Notes: generated from the letters alone by a model not told the origin. A DNA stretch of 64,000 bases from Sphingosinicella flava (GCF_016025255.1 NZ_CP065592.1:1097122-1161121); one strand, 5' to 3'. Shown: positions 8,474-17,049, counted from the stretch's first letter. A program made the numbers and translations.

Positions 8474-10651
8474 TCATAGGTCGATGGTCAAGGTTGCAGG
8501 CCGGGAGCCATGGAACGTTCCGATCTGCGCGACTTCCAATGTGATCCGGTCCGGATTTCCGTCGGCTGCTCGCTCACTCGCGCTATAAAGATGCTGGGGT
8601 GCCGCCGTTTCGACGATGCGCGAGAAGCCAGTGCCGAAAATCCGCAGCATGTAATGCTCACGCTCTTCAACCAGCGGCGTGTCGCCCCCGTCCAGCCAGG
8701 ACCACCCCTGGCGGCTTCGCCGCGCCCAGGCGATATGGACAGCGCCATCCTCCTGCTTGCGAGCCTGCAGATGGACGGGGCAAGGAGGGCGAAGCGCTTC
8801 CCCAGTGACGAGGCAAGCCGTTTCGACGCCTTCGGCCGCATCGCCGATACCCTGAGCGATCAAGCGCGCCGATAGACCGATCCGGCTGACTTCAGGCTCG
8901 AATGAAGCGAGATTGTCCCGTTCGATGAGTACAAAAGGGGCGCCGGGCTCGTGAGAGGCCGCCCATTCGCTTCCCCTCCGCCCCCGCAGCAACCGGCTCA
9001 ACCTGAAGCGGTTGCCGCCAAGCGGCTCCGCCTCTCCGAATTGGATCAGCTCCCTGCCGATCAGGGCCAGGTTGGCACCGGCCGCCAATGCATCGTCGTC
9101 GCAGCTTTCCAGCCACATGTCGTCATGCAGCAATTCCACTTCGATGGTATTGGTCAGGTCCAGCAAGGCCGACCCCGAAGGACCGAGCGGAGCGAGGATC
9201 CGCCCCATGATCGCGGGGCCTGCAGTCATTCCGCCTGCTTCCCAGCTCGTTCCACCATCGTAGCTGACGATCAACTCCGCCTGCCGCCAACCAGGTGACG
9301 TTCCAGCAGCAGCCGCAAGAAGGAGGGGTTTGTTCCGCACGCTTTCTTCGCCAAGCGGAAGATCGGCGAGAACGAGGACGGTTTCGCCATGCACGGCATC
9401 GGTTTGTTCGGATGACCGCCCCGGCGTGGCTGCGATAGGCTGCGGCAATCCTCCTGGAATGCGCACGAGGTCGAGCGAAACCACCATATGTTCGAGCGTC
9501 AGCCGGTCGATCTTCCATAAGCCGCCCAATTCGGCGGCCGTCAGCGCCTCTCCAGGTCTCAGATCCAGATCGCGCCAGCTCAGATGGACCTTCGCCGTTT
9601 CGCGCCCGGCCCAGACGGATTTCAGCCGATATTCGGCAAATCCCTTGGCCTCCGCGGCGGACAGGCTGGCCGGAATGGCGATATTTTCGCGATTGAGGCC
9701 GCCGCTTCCCCGCGAGGCTCGCTGCAGCCCGGTCTGATAATCGCGAACCGGCTCATGATAGGCGATCGTCACATCGTCCGGAGTCAATGTCGCCGCACGG
9801 CGGTTGGTCTCACTCCGTCCGCCCTTCCCACCGGAAGTCGCCTGGGTCAGGTCGGCATCGATTTCAATCGGCATCTCCGGTCGGGGCTTTAGCAAAAGCG
9901 CCCCTTCCATTTCCGAAAGCGAGAGCGGCATGACCGCGAAGAGGGGTTCCAGCGCGCCGCCCACGGAGTTGCCGCTGGCCGCATAACCGCCAAAAGCGGG
10001 CGTCGCGACCGGCGCGGCAATGGCATCGCTCAGCCCTTCCGCGATGCCGCCGGCCGGGACCGGGCCGTCATCCGCCACGATCTCGAACGTCAGCGATGGA
10101 ATGCGGTTGCCGTAATCGGCGAGTTGCAGGTCTTCGAACACGGCATAAGCCATGCCGCGAAAGGCGGGCGTTGCGCCCAATCCTTCCCGCGAGGCGATAA
10201 GGGGATCGACCGCCTGATCCTCGCCGCCGGTATGGAGGCGAAATTTCGTCTTGCTCTTGAAGTCACCCGCCGCTCCGCGCAGCAACTTGCCGTCCGCCCA
10301 GATGCGACGCACCGTCCGGATCGGCCGGCCGGACAGGGCAACCGCAAAGGAAGCGGAGTAGCTGTAGGCCGTCGTCTTGGGCCGCCCCTTTCCGCCTCCC
10401 GACGTGCTTTTCGACTCCTTGATATCCGTCGCCCAGATCACCGTTCCCGCCGCGCGCAGCGTGCCGAATATTTTCGGGATCGCCGTGCCGTATGAGGATG
10501 TCTGGATGGCGAGGTCGCCGAGCCGCGGCCCTTGCCGCCCCTTTGGCGCAAACAAGGCATTGTCGACCTGCTGTCCGATGATCGATCCGATCATGCCGCC
10601 GATCGGCCCGCCGATCGCCGTGCCGACCGCGGTGAAAACCAGGGTCGCCAT
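8474..10651 (-). CDS. GTA gp15-type tail tip protein (short form)
   Basis: A 725-residue tail-tip protein. It opens with a glycine-zipper-like hydrophobic N-terminus (AIGGPIGGMIGSIIGQQ). The segment PKGRQGPRLGDLAIQTSSYG and a phage-tail-type region around residues 200-410 follow, then beta-rich C-terminal repeats like those of the Rhodobacter Rcc01698 family. In R. capsulatus gp15 is about 1300 residues and includes a GTA TIM-barrel domain. No such barrel is visible here, and gp12 carries a barrel-like region instead. Its start codon shares a base with the gp14 stop (TGATG), indicating translational coupling. Confidence 0.88.
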   Translation of the reverse strand: MATLVFTAVGTAIGGPIGGMIGSIIGQQVDNALFAPKGRQGPRLGDLAIQTSSYGTAIPKIFGTLRAAGTVIWATDIKESKSTSGGGKGRPKTTAYSYSASFAVALSGRPIRTVRRIWADGKLLRGAAGDFKSKTKFRLHTGGEDQAVDPLIASREGLGATPAFRGMAYAVFEDLQLADYGNRIPSLTFEIVADDGPVPAGGIAEGLSDAIAAPVATPAFGGYAASGNSVGGALEPLFAVMPLSLSEMEGALLLKPRPEMPIEIDADLTQATSGGKGGRSETNRRAATLTPDDVTIAYHEPVRDYQTGLQRASRGSGGLNRENIAIPASLSAAEAKGFAEYRLKSVWAGRETAKVHLSWRDLDLRPGEALTAAELGGLWKIDRLTLEHMVVSLDLVRIPGGLPQPIAATPGRSSEQTDAVHGETVLVLADLPLGEESVRNKPLLLAAAAGTSPGWRQAELIVSYDGGTSWEAGGMTAGPAIMGRILAPLGPSGSALLDLTNTIEVELLHDDMWLESCDDDALAAGANLALIGRELIQFGEAEPLGGNRFRLSRLLRGRRGSEWAASHEPGAPFVLIERDNLASFEPEVSRIGLSARLIAQGIGDAAEGVETACLVTGEALRPPCPVHLQARKQEDGAVHIAWARRSRQGWSWLDGGDTPLVEEREHYMLRIFGTGFSRIVETAAPQHLYSASERAADGNPDRITLEVAQIGTFHGSRPATLTIDL

Positions 10652-11046
10652 CAGCCGCGCGCCCGCTTGCGCCAGACGGCGATGACCGGCCAGTCCGGCC
10701 GCCCGGGCGTCTCGACCACGCGCCGTGCCCCCGCATCGGCATGCACGAAGCCGCCGTTCGTCACGATCGCGAGATGCAGTTGCGCCACACCAGGGCGCAG
10801 CACCAGCACATCGCCCGGAATAGAAGCCTTCACCGGCCGCATGTTCGCGGCCCGAAAGCCCGCGAACAACTCCTCGGCCGTCCCTCCGCGCAGGGCATAA
10901 TCGCGCCGCACATCCTTGGCGCGCACGGCCAGCGCCGCCAGCCCGATGCAGTCGAGACCCGTCTCCACGCTCCGCCCCTGCGGCCGGAAGCGTACGCCTA
11001 CCAGCCGCCGCGCGCGCGCGGCGACCTTGTCTCCCATTTTCGTCAT
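10651..11046 (-). CDS. GTA gp14, NlpC/P60-type cell wall peptidase
   Basis: A 131-residue cysteine peptidase of the phage tail. The catalytic Cys33 lies in GLDCIGLA, His91 in LHLAIV, and a further His102 in FVHAD. This order matches the NlpC/P60 fold. It should open recipient peptidoglycan during DNA delivery. The start MTKMGDK lies one base after the gp13 stop, and a longer upstream frame is only an overlap with gp13. It overlaps the start of gp15 by one base. Confidence 0.9.
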   Translation of the reverse strand: MTKMGDKVAARARRLVGVRFRPQGRSVETGLDCIGLAALAVRAKDVRRDYALRGGTAEELFAGFRAANMRPVKASIPGDVLVLRPGVAQLHLAIVTNGGFVHADAGARRVVETPGRPDWPVIAVWRKRARG

Positions 11047-11047
11047 G

Positions 11048-11860
11048 TCAGGCTCCCGGATAGCGGGTGAGAAGGTCGATGCCGGGCAGGTGCGGCTCGC
11101 CGCGGAAATTCGCCGCATTGCCGAACCGAGTCCGGCATGTCGTGAAGCTGCGGTCGCAGCCCTCGACGATCTCGATGAGATCTCCGGCGGCGGGCGCGAA
11201 AACCGGCGGCTCGCGTAAGGTGAGCCGCGCCCCGTCCGATGCCGCGATCTGGCTTGCAAGGCCGCTATTCGCCCCGCCGATCCAGCGCAGCTGGCCATAG
11301 CCGTAAGGATTGCCGGCCGCCGCTTCCGCGACCACCACCACGTCCTCCTCCGCGCTGACGACCCGCGTCATCCGGCTGCGCGGCGCCAGGTCGACGCGGC
11401 ACCGCCGGTCGCCCAATTGCGCGCGGCATTCGGGCGACGTTTGCTCGACCACCGGCCTGTCGAGAATCGCGGTGGCGCCGCGCAATTCGGCGGAAAAGGC
11501 GCCGCCTTCGATCGACACATCGCCGATTTCGCCGCTTGCCAGCGCGACCTGCCCGCCTTCCGGATCCGTCCAATCAACCATGAAGATGCGCACCGCCGCG
11601 CGATCCCAGCGCCCGCTCCGCAAGTCGCTTTCGGTGATCGCCGCGCTGGTCAGCGCCCCGCCGATATCGAGGCGCGCGGCATCGAACCCGTCGCTCATCG
11701 CAATGGCGGAAGGCACCATCCCCGGCGCCGCGCGGTAGGTCAAATGCCCGATCTCAAGATCGCGGTCGTGCGTCGTAAAGCCCATGCACACGCCGTCGGC
11801 TCGCTCCAGCCGCCAACAGAAGGCGATGGTGCCGACCGGCGCTTCCAGAAAAGCCGCCAT
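11048..11860 (-). CDS. GTA gp13 hub protein, DUF2163 family, likely Fe-S binding
   Basis: A 270-residue baseplate hub protein of the DUF2163/BR0599 family. Four cysteines, C145 and C154 (SPECRAQLGDRRC) and C235 and C242 (CDRSFTTC), are spaced as expected for the iron-sulfur cluster of this hub class, which is related to lambda gpL. It should connect the distal tail ring (gp12) to the tip protein gp15. It abuts gp12 with no intergenic base and precedes gp14 by one base. Confidence 0.9.
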   Translation of the reverse strand: MAAFLEAPVGTIAFCWRLERADGVCMGFTTHDRDLEIGHLTYRAAPGMVPSAIAMSDGFDAARLDIGGALTSAAITESDLRSGRWDRAAVRIFMVDWTDPEGGQVALASGEIGDVSIEGGAFSAELRGATAILDRPVVEQTSPECRAQLGDRRCRVDLAPRSRMTRVVSAEEDVVVVAEAAAGNPYGYGQLRWIGGANSGLASQIAASDGARLTLREPPVFAPAAGDLIEIVEGCDRSFTTCRTRFGNAANFRGEPHLPGIDLLTRYPGA

Positions 11861-14161
11861 CTACGCCTCCCGCACCTCGATCAGCGCCACGCTCGCCGCC
11901 TCCCCAGCCGCGAATGTCGCGCGGCTGACGCTCAACCGGTCCTCGGCGAAGCGCACCGGCACGTCGAACCGGAATCCCGCCCGGATTGTGACGCCCGTCG
12001 CGGGCGCCTCCCCGAATTGCACGATGCCGAGCGGCGCCAGCGTCCATCCGCCGACCCGCTCCACGCCCCCCACCGAAACCTTCACCGTCCCGCTCACCGG
12101 CCGGGTGATCCGCCGTTCCTGCCCGTCATAGGATTTCACCAGCGGAAACATCGTCCGCACCCCATCGCCAATGCCCAGCAGCTGGTCCCCCGCCCCCGGC
12201 GCGACCGTCATCGCGTTCGAGCTATGGTCGAACGGATCCTCGAACCGGAACGCCACCGCCTGCCCGCGCCGCGCCCGGAAGAAAGCGATGAGTTCGCCCA
12301 ATTCCGCCTCCCCGCGCACGCCGGGCCCGGCATCGAAGCGCAGGCGGGCGTCGGCCCAATCGCTGGTGCGATGCTCGGCCCCGCCCGCCGTCGTCACCAC
12401 CTGGGTTGAAAAAACCGGCTCCACGCTCGCCTCGCGCCCGATCGCGACTGGGAAGCGCACGTCCTCGAAAGCCTCCACCGGCTGCTCCTCTTGAAAGTAA
12501 GTGAATCCGTCCCGCATCACCTGCGGCAAGGCCCAGACGAATACGTCCTCCACCCCTCGCCGCCGGGCCGCCAGCGCGGCCTTGGCGATAGGCCGCCATT
12601 GCGCTTTCTCCTCGGGCTTCAGCACAAAGCCCGAAAAATAATGCTGCCTCTCGACCGGATAGCCGAGCCGCTGCCGCATCTCCGCAAAGCCGAGCGCGCT
12701 CGCCCCCTCATTCCCCGCCGTCACCCAGTCATAATCCTCCAGCTGGAGAATATCGAAGGCGGGCGATGCCCATCCCACCGGCACATTGGCGCGCTTCAAG
12801 TCCGGTGCCTTTTTGTCCAACACCGTCGGCAGGTAGACGAGCAGCGAGGTTTCGGCGCCCGGCGCATCCCATTTCACGATCCCGGCCAGCGCCGCCGTCG
12901 ACGCCGACAGCATCGCCCCCGCTTTGTCGAGCATCCGTTTCTGCGCCGCGTTCATCGGCGCCTTCACGTCCGGGATCGAAACGATGTCCGCGCCGAACGC
13001 CGCCCATGCCGCCTGATCGTAAAGGCAAGGCTTGCCCTCCGCCGTCACCCACCACCACGGCTCGCCGACCTGGAACCGCACCTTCTGCCCCGCCGCCTTG
13101 GCGATGGCGACGAAGGCCAGAGCCACCACCCGCAGATAATACATCGCTCCGTCATGCGCGGGCGACAAAAGGGTCGACGGCGGCTCCCATCCGGTCAGCG
13201 CCGGCGCGCCCTGCTCGGTCCTCTGCTTCCAATCGTTCCACACATGCTGGTCGAGCAATTCGTAGGAGAGGGAGAAGATGATCTCATAACCCAGCGTCTT
13301 GGCCTGGCTCGCGAAGTCGCGGTGCCAGGCTGCGCAAGGGGCATTCAGCGTGCCGCCCGCCAGGCTGATGTAGAAACCCCCGCCATTCGCCTCGAGCCGG
13401 AAATAATGGCTCATGCCGACATAGTGATTGATGACCTCGCGGTAGCCGAGATGCAGCGCATTCCGCAGCACCCGCGCTGCCGTCAGGTGATAGAGGTCGT
13501 CATATCCCGTCGCGATCCGCAGATCGTGCTCCGGCACCAGCGTTTCGCCGATGCCCAGCACCGATCCCGATCCCTCGCAGGCGATCTCGCTCATCTCCAC
13601 CCAGCCTTCCTGGGGAGCCCCAAGCGGCTGGTCCGCTTGCGTGAAGCCGGGGGGCGCCAGCGATATGAACAGCCGGTCGATATCGCCCGCATGGACCGGA
13701 TCGCCGCCGTCCGGGCTGAACCCGTCCATCAGCTTCGCGAAATCCAGCGTCACCACCGCGTCGGTCGGACTGCCGGCGGCATAATTCCACAGCCGGACAT
13801 ACCAGGCCCGCGCCGCGCCGCCCGCATCCCGTCCCTCGATCGTCAGCGTCGGCCCGAAAACCGCGTCGAGCGCCTTCAATCCCCCGCTCCGCCAACGGAA
13901 TTTCAGCACGCACGCTCGGAAATCCCGGCTCGTCTCGTATCGCAGCAGTGGATGATCGTGCCGATCTTCCGCCTCCCAGATCAGCCCCGCCAGATCGTCT
14001 GCCTTGTAGAAAACGGCATCGGCCCGCAGCGCATTGGGCCCGATCGTCGTCACCCCCGCCATCATCGGCCGGGGAAAATTCACCGTCCAGAACCGCGCAT
14101 CGAACCGCTTGATCGTGCCGTGCGCGCGCGCAGCGCCCGGCTTCGCCAGCCAGTGCCCCAT
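11861..14161 (-). CDS. GTA gp12, DUF2460 distal tail protein fused to a large N-terminal TIM-barrel-like region
   Basis: A 766-residue protein. About residues 565-766 (FEDVRFPVAIGREAS, then FFRARRGQAVAFRFEDPFD) are a complete DUF2460/TIGR02217 distal tail protein, which normally stands alone at about 210 residues. The first 560 residues hold a beta-rich module (1-200) and then a glycoside-hydrolase-like region (about 210-550) with aromatic-rich motifs such as QVGEPWWW (365-371) and LQLEDYDW (473-480). Glu367 and Glu475 could be barrel acids, but catalysis is unproven. The SD is GAAAGGAT. Confidence 0.85.
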   Translation of the reverse strand: MGHWLAKPGAARAHGTIKRFDARFWTVNFPRPMMAGVTTIGPNALRADAVFYKADDLAGLIWEAEDRHDHPLLRYETSRDFRACVLKFRWRSGGLKALDAVFGPTLTIEGRDAGGAARAWYVRLWNYAAGSPTDAVVTLDFAKLMDGFSPDGGDPVHAGDIDRLFISLAPPGFTQADQPLGAPQEGWVEMSEIACEGSGSVLGIGETLVPEHDLRIATGYDDLYHLTAARVLRNALHLGYREVINHYVGMSHYFRLEANGGGFYISLAGGTLNAPCAAWHRDFASQAKTLGYEIIFSLSYELLDQHVWNDWKQRTEQGAPALTGWEPPSTLLSPAHDGAMYYLRVVALAFVAIAKAAGQKVRFQVGEPWWWVTAEGKPCLYDQAAWAAFGADIVSIPDVKAPMNAAQKRMLDKAGAMLSASTAALAGIVKWDAPGAETSLLVYLPTVLDKKAPDLKRANVPVGWASPAFDILQLEDYDWVTAGNEGASALGFAEMRQRLGYPVERQHYFSGFVLKPEEKAQWRPIAKAALAARRRGVEDVFVWALPQVMRDGFTYFQEEQPVEAFEDVRFPVAIGREASVEPVFSTQVVTTAGGAEHRTSDWADARLRFDAGPGVRGEAELGELIAFFRARRGQAVAFRFEDPFDHSSNAMTVAPGAGDQLLGIGDGVRTMFPLVKSYDGQERRITRPVSGTVKVSVGGVERVGGWTLAPLGIVQFGEAPATGVTIRAGFRFDVPVRFAEDRLSVSRATFAAGEAASVALIEVREA

Positions 14162-14243
14162 GTGGCGATCCTTTCAATATGCGTGAAGAAAGTTCAGATT
14201 ATTATTTGCGCGCCATTCACGCTGCAGATATCATCCATTCCTG

Positions 14244-14603
14244 ATGGACGACGAAATACCTGGCATGAAGGATGTGATGGAATGGTTTGGCTATAAGCCA
14301 GTCTTTCATGATGCCATCATCCTCGCTGTTGATTTACGCCGAGATCCTAATCCCTCGTTGATAAAGCTATTCTATTGGCGAACTAAGAAGAATTTTAGGC
14401 GTGATCTTCACGCATTAGTGACCTTCTATGTCGAGGGAATAGAATCTCTGGATCTCGAAGGGTGGAACGATAACCATGTTTCAGATCTGGACGTCAAATA
14501 TGACGGAGAATCCTATGTGATGGATATCACATCATCATCCGGATTTGATGGTGAGATTAGAGCCCGTAAAATCTCTGTTTCTGTTGAACCGCTCCAAGTC
14601 TGA
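14244..14603 (+). CDS. Small Imm50-like protein encoded against the GTA cluster
   Basis: A 119-residue acidic soluble protein with a VFHDAII motif near residue 20 and alternating beta-strand-like segments (DLHALVTFYVEGIESLDLEGW). It resembles the Imm50-type immunity fold, but I cannot confirm the family. It is visibly AT-richer than all neighbours and lies on the opposite strand between gp11 (15 bases away) and gp12 (82 bases away). This suggests a transferred cargo gene. No strong SD is visible before the ATG, and a start at MKDVMEW is possible. Confidence 0.6.
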   Translation: MDDEIPGMKDVMEWFGYKPVFHDAIILAVDLRRDPNPSLIKLFYWRTKKNFRRDLHALVTFYVEGIESLDLEGWNDNHVSDLDVKYDGESYVMDITSSSGFDGEIRARKISVSVEPLQV

Positions 14604-14618
14604 ACCAAGCTTTTTCGA

Positions 14619-15188
14619 CTAATCCCCCACTTGCATCAGCGCCCGCTTCACCGCTCGCGCGACTTGACGGCTTGATTGCGCCAGCGCCTGCGGTCCATCG
14701 CCACTCCCGGCGTTGATCGTGATGCTCAGCCGTACATCCCGGCCGCCTGGCGCGATCCCCGTTTCCACCCGTCCGCTCGATGTCGGCACGAACACTTCCG
14801 GCCCGCGCTCGCCGACTAGGTAGGCACGGCCCGGCGCCACCGGACCGCCCGTCGCTCGTCCGGGCAGGCCGAGCGCTCCGGCCAGCAATTGCCCGGCCAG
14901 GCTCACCAGCCCCTGCCCGCCATTCCCCGCCATCGCGCCGACCCCGCCACGCACCGCATTTCCGGCAATCTCCGCCATGGCAGACAGCGCAACGCGCTTC
15001 AGGTCGTCGAACCCGATCTTGCCTGTCCGCACCGCGCGCAGCAGCGCATTTTCCAGCGCTCGTCCCGCCCGATCCGCGCCCGCCGCCAGCGGCCCGTCCA
15101 GTTCGCCGCGCATAGCCGCCACGTCCCGCGCGAACGCCGCCGTGTCCGCCCGCACACTGACGAGCAGGCTTTCGATTTCCTCATCCAT
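14619..15188 (-). CDS. GTA gp11, short tail tape measure protein
   Basis: A 189-residue protein with an N-terminal helical repeat region (SLLVSVRADTAAFARDVAAMRGEL). A Gly/Ala-rich central hydrophobic stretch follows, then a C-terminal motif typical of tape measure proteins (GRAYLVGERGPEVFVP). Its small size fits the very short GTA tail. It should set tail length and sit in the tube lumen. A class A repeat occupies the space upstream, between it and gp10.1. Confidence 0.88.
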   Translation of the reverse strand: MDEEIESLLVSVRADTAAFARDVAAMRGELDGPLAAGADRAGRALENALLRAVRTGKIGFDDLKRVALSAMAEIAGNAVRGGVGAMAGNGGQGLVSLAGQLLAGALGLPGRATGGPVAPGRAYLVGERGPEVFVPTSSGRVETGIAPGGRDVRLSITINAGSGDGPQALAQSSRQVARAVKRALMQVGD

Positions 15189-15205
15189 CTTCTGAGCACC
15201 TTAAC

Positions 15206-15300
15206 CGTCACCCCGGACTTGATCCCGGGGTCCATGAACACGGACCTATCCGGACAAGGCGGTGTTCATGGATTCCAGCTTTCGCTGGAATGACGAACAA
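15206..15300. repeat. Class A REP/REPIN-type repeat, copy 1
   Basis: It contains an internal inverted pair, TGAACACGG and the complementary GTGTTCA, separated by a short loop. It is flanked by palindromes ccggacttgatcccgg and ttccagctttcgctggaa. A closely similar unit lies at 56578-56672. It has entered the end of the gp10.1 frame and supplies the last residues and the stop codon of that protein. Confidence 0.8.
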
Positions 15301-15485
15301 GGCCCGTCGGGATACATCTCCATCAGCCGCTTCAGATCGCCCGCCGAAGCGGCTGCCTCTTCCGGCATCAACGCTGCCATTACCGCGCCCAATTCGGCAG
15401 GCGTCGCGTTCCAGAATTCGTCCGCCCGCCAGCCAAGCAGGACGCCCGTCAGCCCGGCGAGCCGCGCCGCCGCCGCTTCGAACAT
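15246..15485 (-). CDS. GTA gp10.1, tail assembly chaperone-like, with repeat-derived C-terminus
   Basis: A 79-residue protein. The first ~60 residues (EAAAARLAGLTGVLLGWRADEFWNATPAEL, then MAALMP) match the small rcc01693/DUF2376 type found between gp10 and gp11. The last ~16 residues (SSFQRKLESMNTALSG) are a translation of the class A repeat, and the stop lies inside it. The ATG overlaps the gp10 stop as TGATG. The native C-terminus seems to have been cut and replaced; the conserved part is complete enough that function may persist. Confidence 0.8.
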   Translation of the reverse strand: MFEAAAARLAGLTGVLLGWRADEFWNATPAELGAVMAALMPEEAAASAGDLKRLMEMYPDGPCSSFQRKLESMNTALSG

Positions 15486-15874
15486 CACCGCCCCTGCAAT
15501 ATCTGCGTCAGCAACGTGCGCAGCAGCGGTGCGGCCTTGCCCAGCCCCATCTCCACCAGGGCCGCACCGACCAGGTCGCGCGTGCAGGTTTCGGGCCGGT
15601 CATGAACGCAATGCCAGAACAATCCCGCCATCTCGCTTACCGTCAGCCCGCCTGCCGCAGCCCGCTCGGCCAGCGGGAACAAGGGCCCCAATTCCTCTTC
15701 CGCCGCCACCAGGGCGGCAAAGGTCGGGCGGATCAGCAATGTTTCGCCGCCCGCGATTAAAGCCGCCTCGCCGCGTGCCGTTATTGCCTTACGTCCCCCA
15801 CAGGACGATCCCCCTGCCTGCCGGGCCATGGTTCCCATGTGTCCGGCAGGCACTTTTCCCGCCCCGGCGCTCAC
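15485..15874 (-). CDS. GTA gp10 family protein
   Basis: A 129-residue protein. From about residue 30 (ARGEAALIAGGETLLIRPTFAALVAAEEELG) it follows the GTA_gp10 pattern: a beta hairpin then helices (GLTVSEMAGLFWHCVH). The family is thought to aid tail assembly. The GTG start overlaps the gp9 stop (GTGA). The first ~28 residues look unconserved, so an internal Met (MGTMARQ) could be the true start. Downstream coupling to gp10.1 is by TGATG. Confidence 0.82.
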   Translation of the reverse strand: MSAGAGKVPAGHMGTMARQAGGSSCGGRKAITARGEAALIAGGETLLIRPTFAALVAAEEELGPLFPLAERAAAGGLTVSEMAGLFWHCVHDRPETCTRDLVGAALVEMGLGKAAPLLRTLLTQILQGR

Positions 15875-16278
15875 AAGGCGGCGACCGCGCCAGCGCTTTC
15901 CAGGCTCAGCGTATAATTGCGCTCGCCATTATAATCGCCGCTATAGTCGAGCCGCGTGACGAGGAATTTGCCGCGCAGCCGCTCGCCGCTTTCGAAGCTC
16001 AATTCGTAATCGTCGATCGTTCCGGTGAGCGCATGGCCCTTGACCCGCAGCTCCGCCGCCGAACCGGTGAAGATGCCGCTGGCCGCCACCGAAACCGATC
16101 GCACACCCGCGCCTGACAGCAATTCCCGCCAGCCCCCGCTGTCCTTGCTGGTGACGTTCACCGCTTCGCCGCTCACCGACATCTGGGTCGTGCGCATGCC
16201 GGCGACTGTATTGAACTGGGGCGGTGCGCCGCCATTCCCGATCTTGAGCAGGAATGCGCTTCCTTTTTCGGCGGGCAT
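15871..16278 (-). CDS. GTA gp9, major tail tube protein
   Basis: A 135-residue tail tube subunit. It has the family features KGSAFLLKIG, NTVAGMRTTQMSVSGEAVNVTSKDSGGWRELL, and a C-terminal beta region ending NYTLSLESAGAV. A strong AAGGAGAA SD precedes the ATG, which suits a high-copy structural protein. It should stack in hexameric rings to form the tube. Upstream, on the opposite strand, lies a small secreted-protein gene that separates it from gp8. Confidence 0.9.
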   Translation of the reverse strand: MPAEKGSAFLLKIGNGGAPPQFNTVAGMRTTQMSVSGEAVNVTSKDSGGWRELLSGAGVRSVSVAASGIFTGSAAELRVKGHALTGTIDDYELSFESGERLRGKFLVTRLDYSGDYNGERNYTLSLESAGAVAAL

Positions 16279-16307
16279 GAGTCATTCTCCTTTCAGGTTA
16301 AACAGCA

Positions 16308-16655
16308 ATGGAATTCGCCATGTTTTCTCTTGCACTCAGCATGGTCCTCGCCGCCGCTGCCGCGGCGCCGGATCCCGTCATTCCCGCCCGCAAGGCCTAT
16401 TCCGCCTGCCTCAACAAGGTGACGATCGAAAATCTCGACAAGAAAACCGATGCCTCGGCTTTCGATGGCCTCCTTCAAGGCGCCTGCGCCGCGCCGGAGG
16501 CGGAATTGAAAAAGGCCTTGATCGCCAGCGATCTCGCCCGCGGCTTCAAGCGCAAGGATGCCGAAGAGGGCGCGGCCCTTCAGATCGACGACTATCTCGC
16601 CGTCGCGAAGGAGGATTATCGCGGCTATCAGGAAAGCAAGACGAAACCGAACTGA
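16308..16655 (+). CDS. Small secreted protein encoded against the GTA cluster
   Basis: A 115-residue protein with a signal peptide (residues 5-20, MFSLALSMVLAAAAAAP) and a charged helical mature part with two Cys (SACLNKV, GACAAPE). I do not recognise a family. The ATG at 16308 lacks a clear SD; the Met four codons later gives a more standard signal. It fits tightly between the gp8 stop (4 bases) and the gp9 start (29 bases) on the opposite strand, leaving almost no room for its own promoter outside gp9. Confidence 0.65.
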   Translation: MEFAMFSLALSMVLAAAAAAPDPVIPARKAYSACLNKVTIENLDKKTDASAFDGLLQGACAAPEAELKKALIASDLARGFKRKDAEEGAALQIDDYLAVAKEDYRGYQESKTKPN

Positions 16656-16659
16656 GCGG

Positions 16660-17049
16660 TCAGCGCGCGAGCTCCAGCAAGCGGGCCCTGAATTCCGCGA
16701 GGCCGGTCCATCCCGTTCCGCTTCGCACGACGCGGCTGCGCAGGAAACGCAGGGTCACGATTTCCCAATCCGCCAGCATTGCAGGCGACGCAAGAATTGC
16801 CGCCTCCGCCGCGCCCATCAATGCGTGCAATCGCGCCGCGCTCGGCCCTTTGTCGGCGATCGTGACCGCGATCCGTACCTCCCGTCCCGCGCGATCCTTG
16901 CAGCTCCAGTCGCTCTCCGGCCCGATCTCGACCACCGCATGCGGAAAGGCTGCGCCTTGCGCCGCGCCGTGATGCACGCCGCCCGGCAAGGCCAAATTCG
17001 TCAGCGCCGCGCTGAGCGTTTCGGCAAGCGCCGCTCCCGTCATCGCCAT
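16660..17049 (-). CDS. GTA gp8, DUF3168 tail terminator/completion protein
   Basis: A 129-residue protein of the DUF3168 family. It has an N-terminal helix (ALAETLSAALTNLALPGGV), central strands (AVVEIGPESDWSCKDRAGREVRIAVTI) and a C-terminal FRARLLE segment. It should cap the tail where it meets the head. Its start overlaps the end of gp7 by 10 bases, so translation is probably coupled. Confidence 0.85.
   Translation of the reverse strand: MAMTGAALAETLSAALTNLALPGGVHHGAAQGAAFPHAVVEIGPESDWSCKDRAGREVRIAVTIADKGPSAARLHALMGAAEAAILASPAMLADWEIVTLRFLRSRVVRSGTGWTGLAEFRARLLELAR

Noticed and set aside
12491-14296. 601-codon open frame on the + strand across gp12
   Set aside because: It is antisense to the well-supported gp12, is extremely Arg/Pro/His-rich and has no recognisable domain; a GC-rich shadow.
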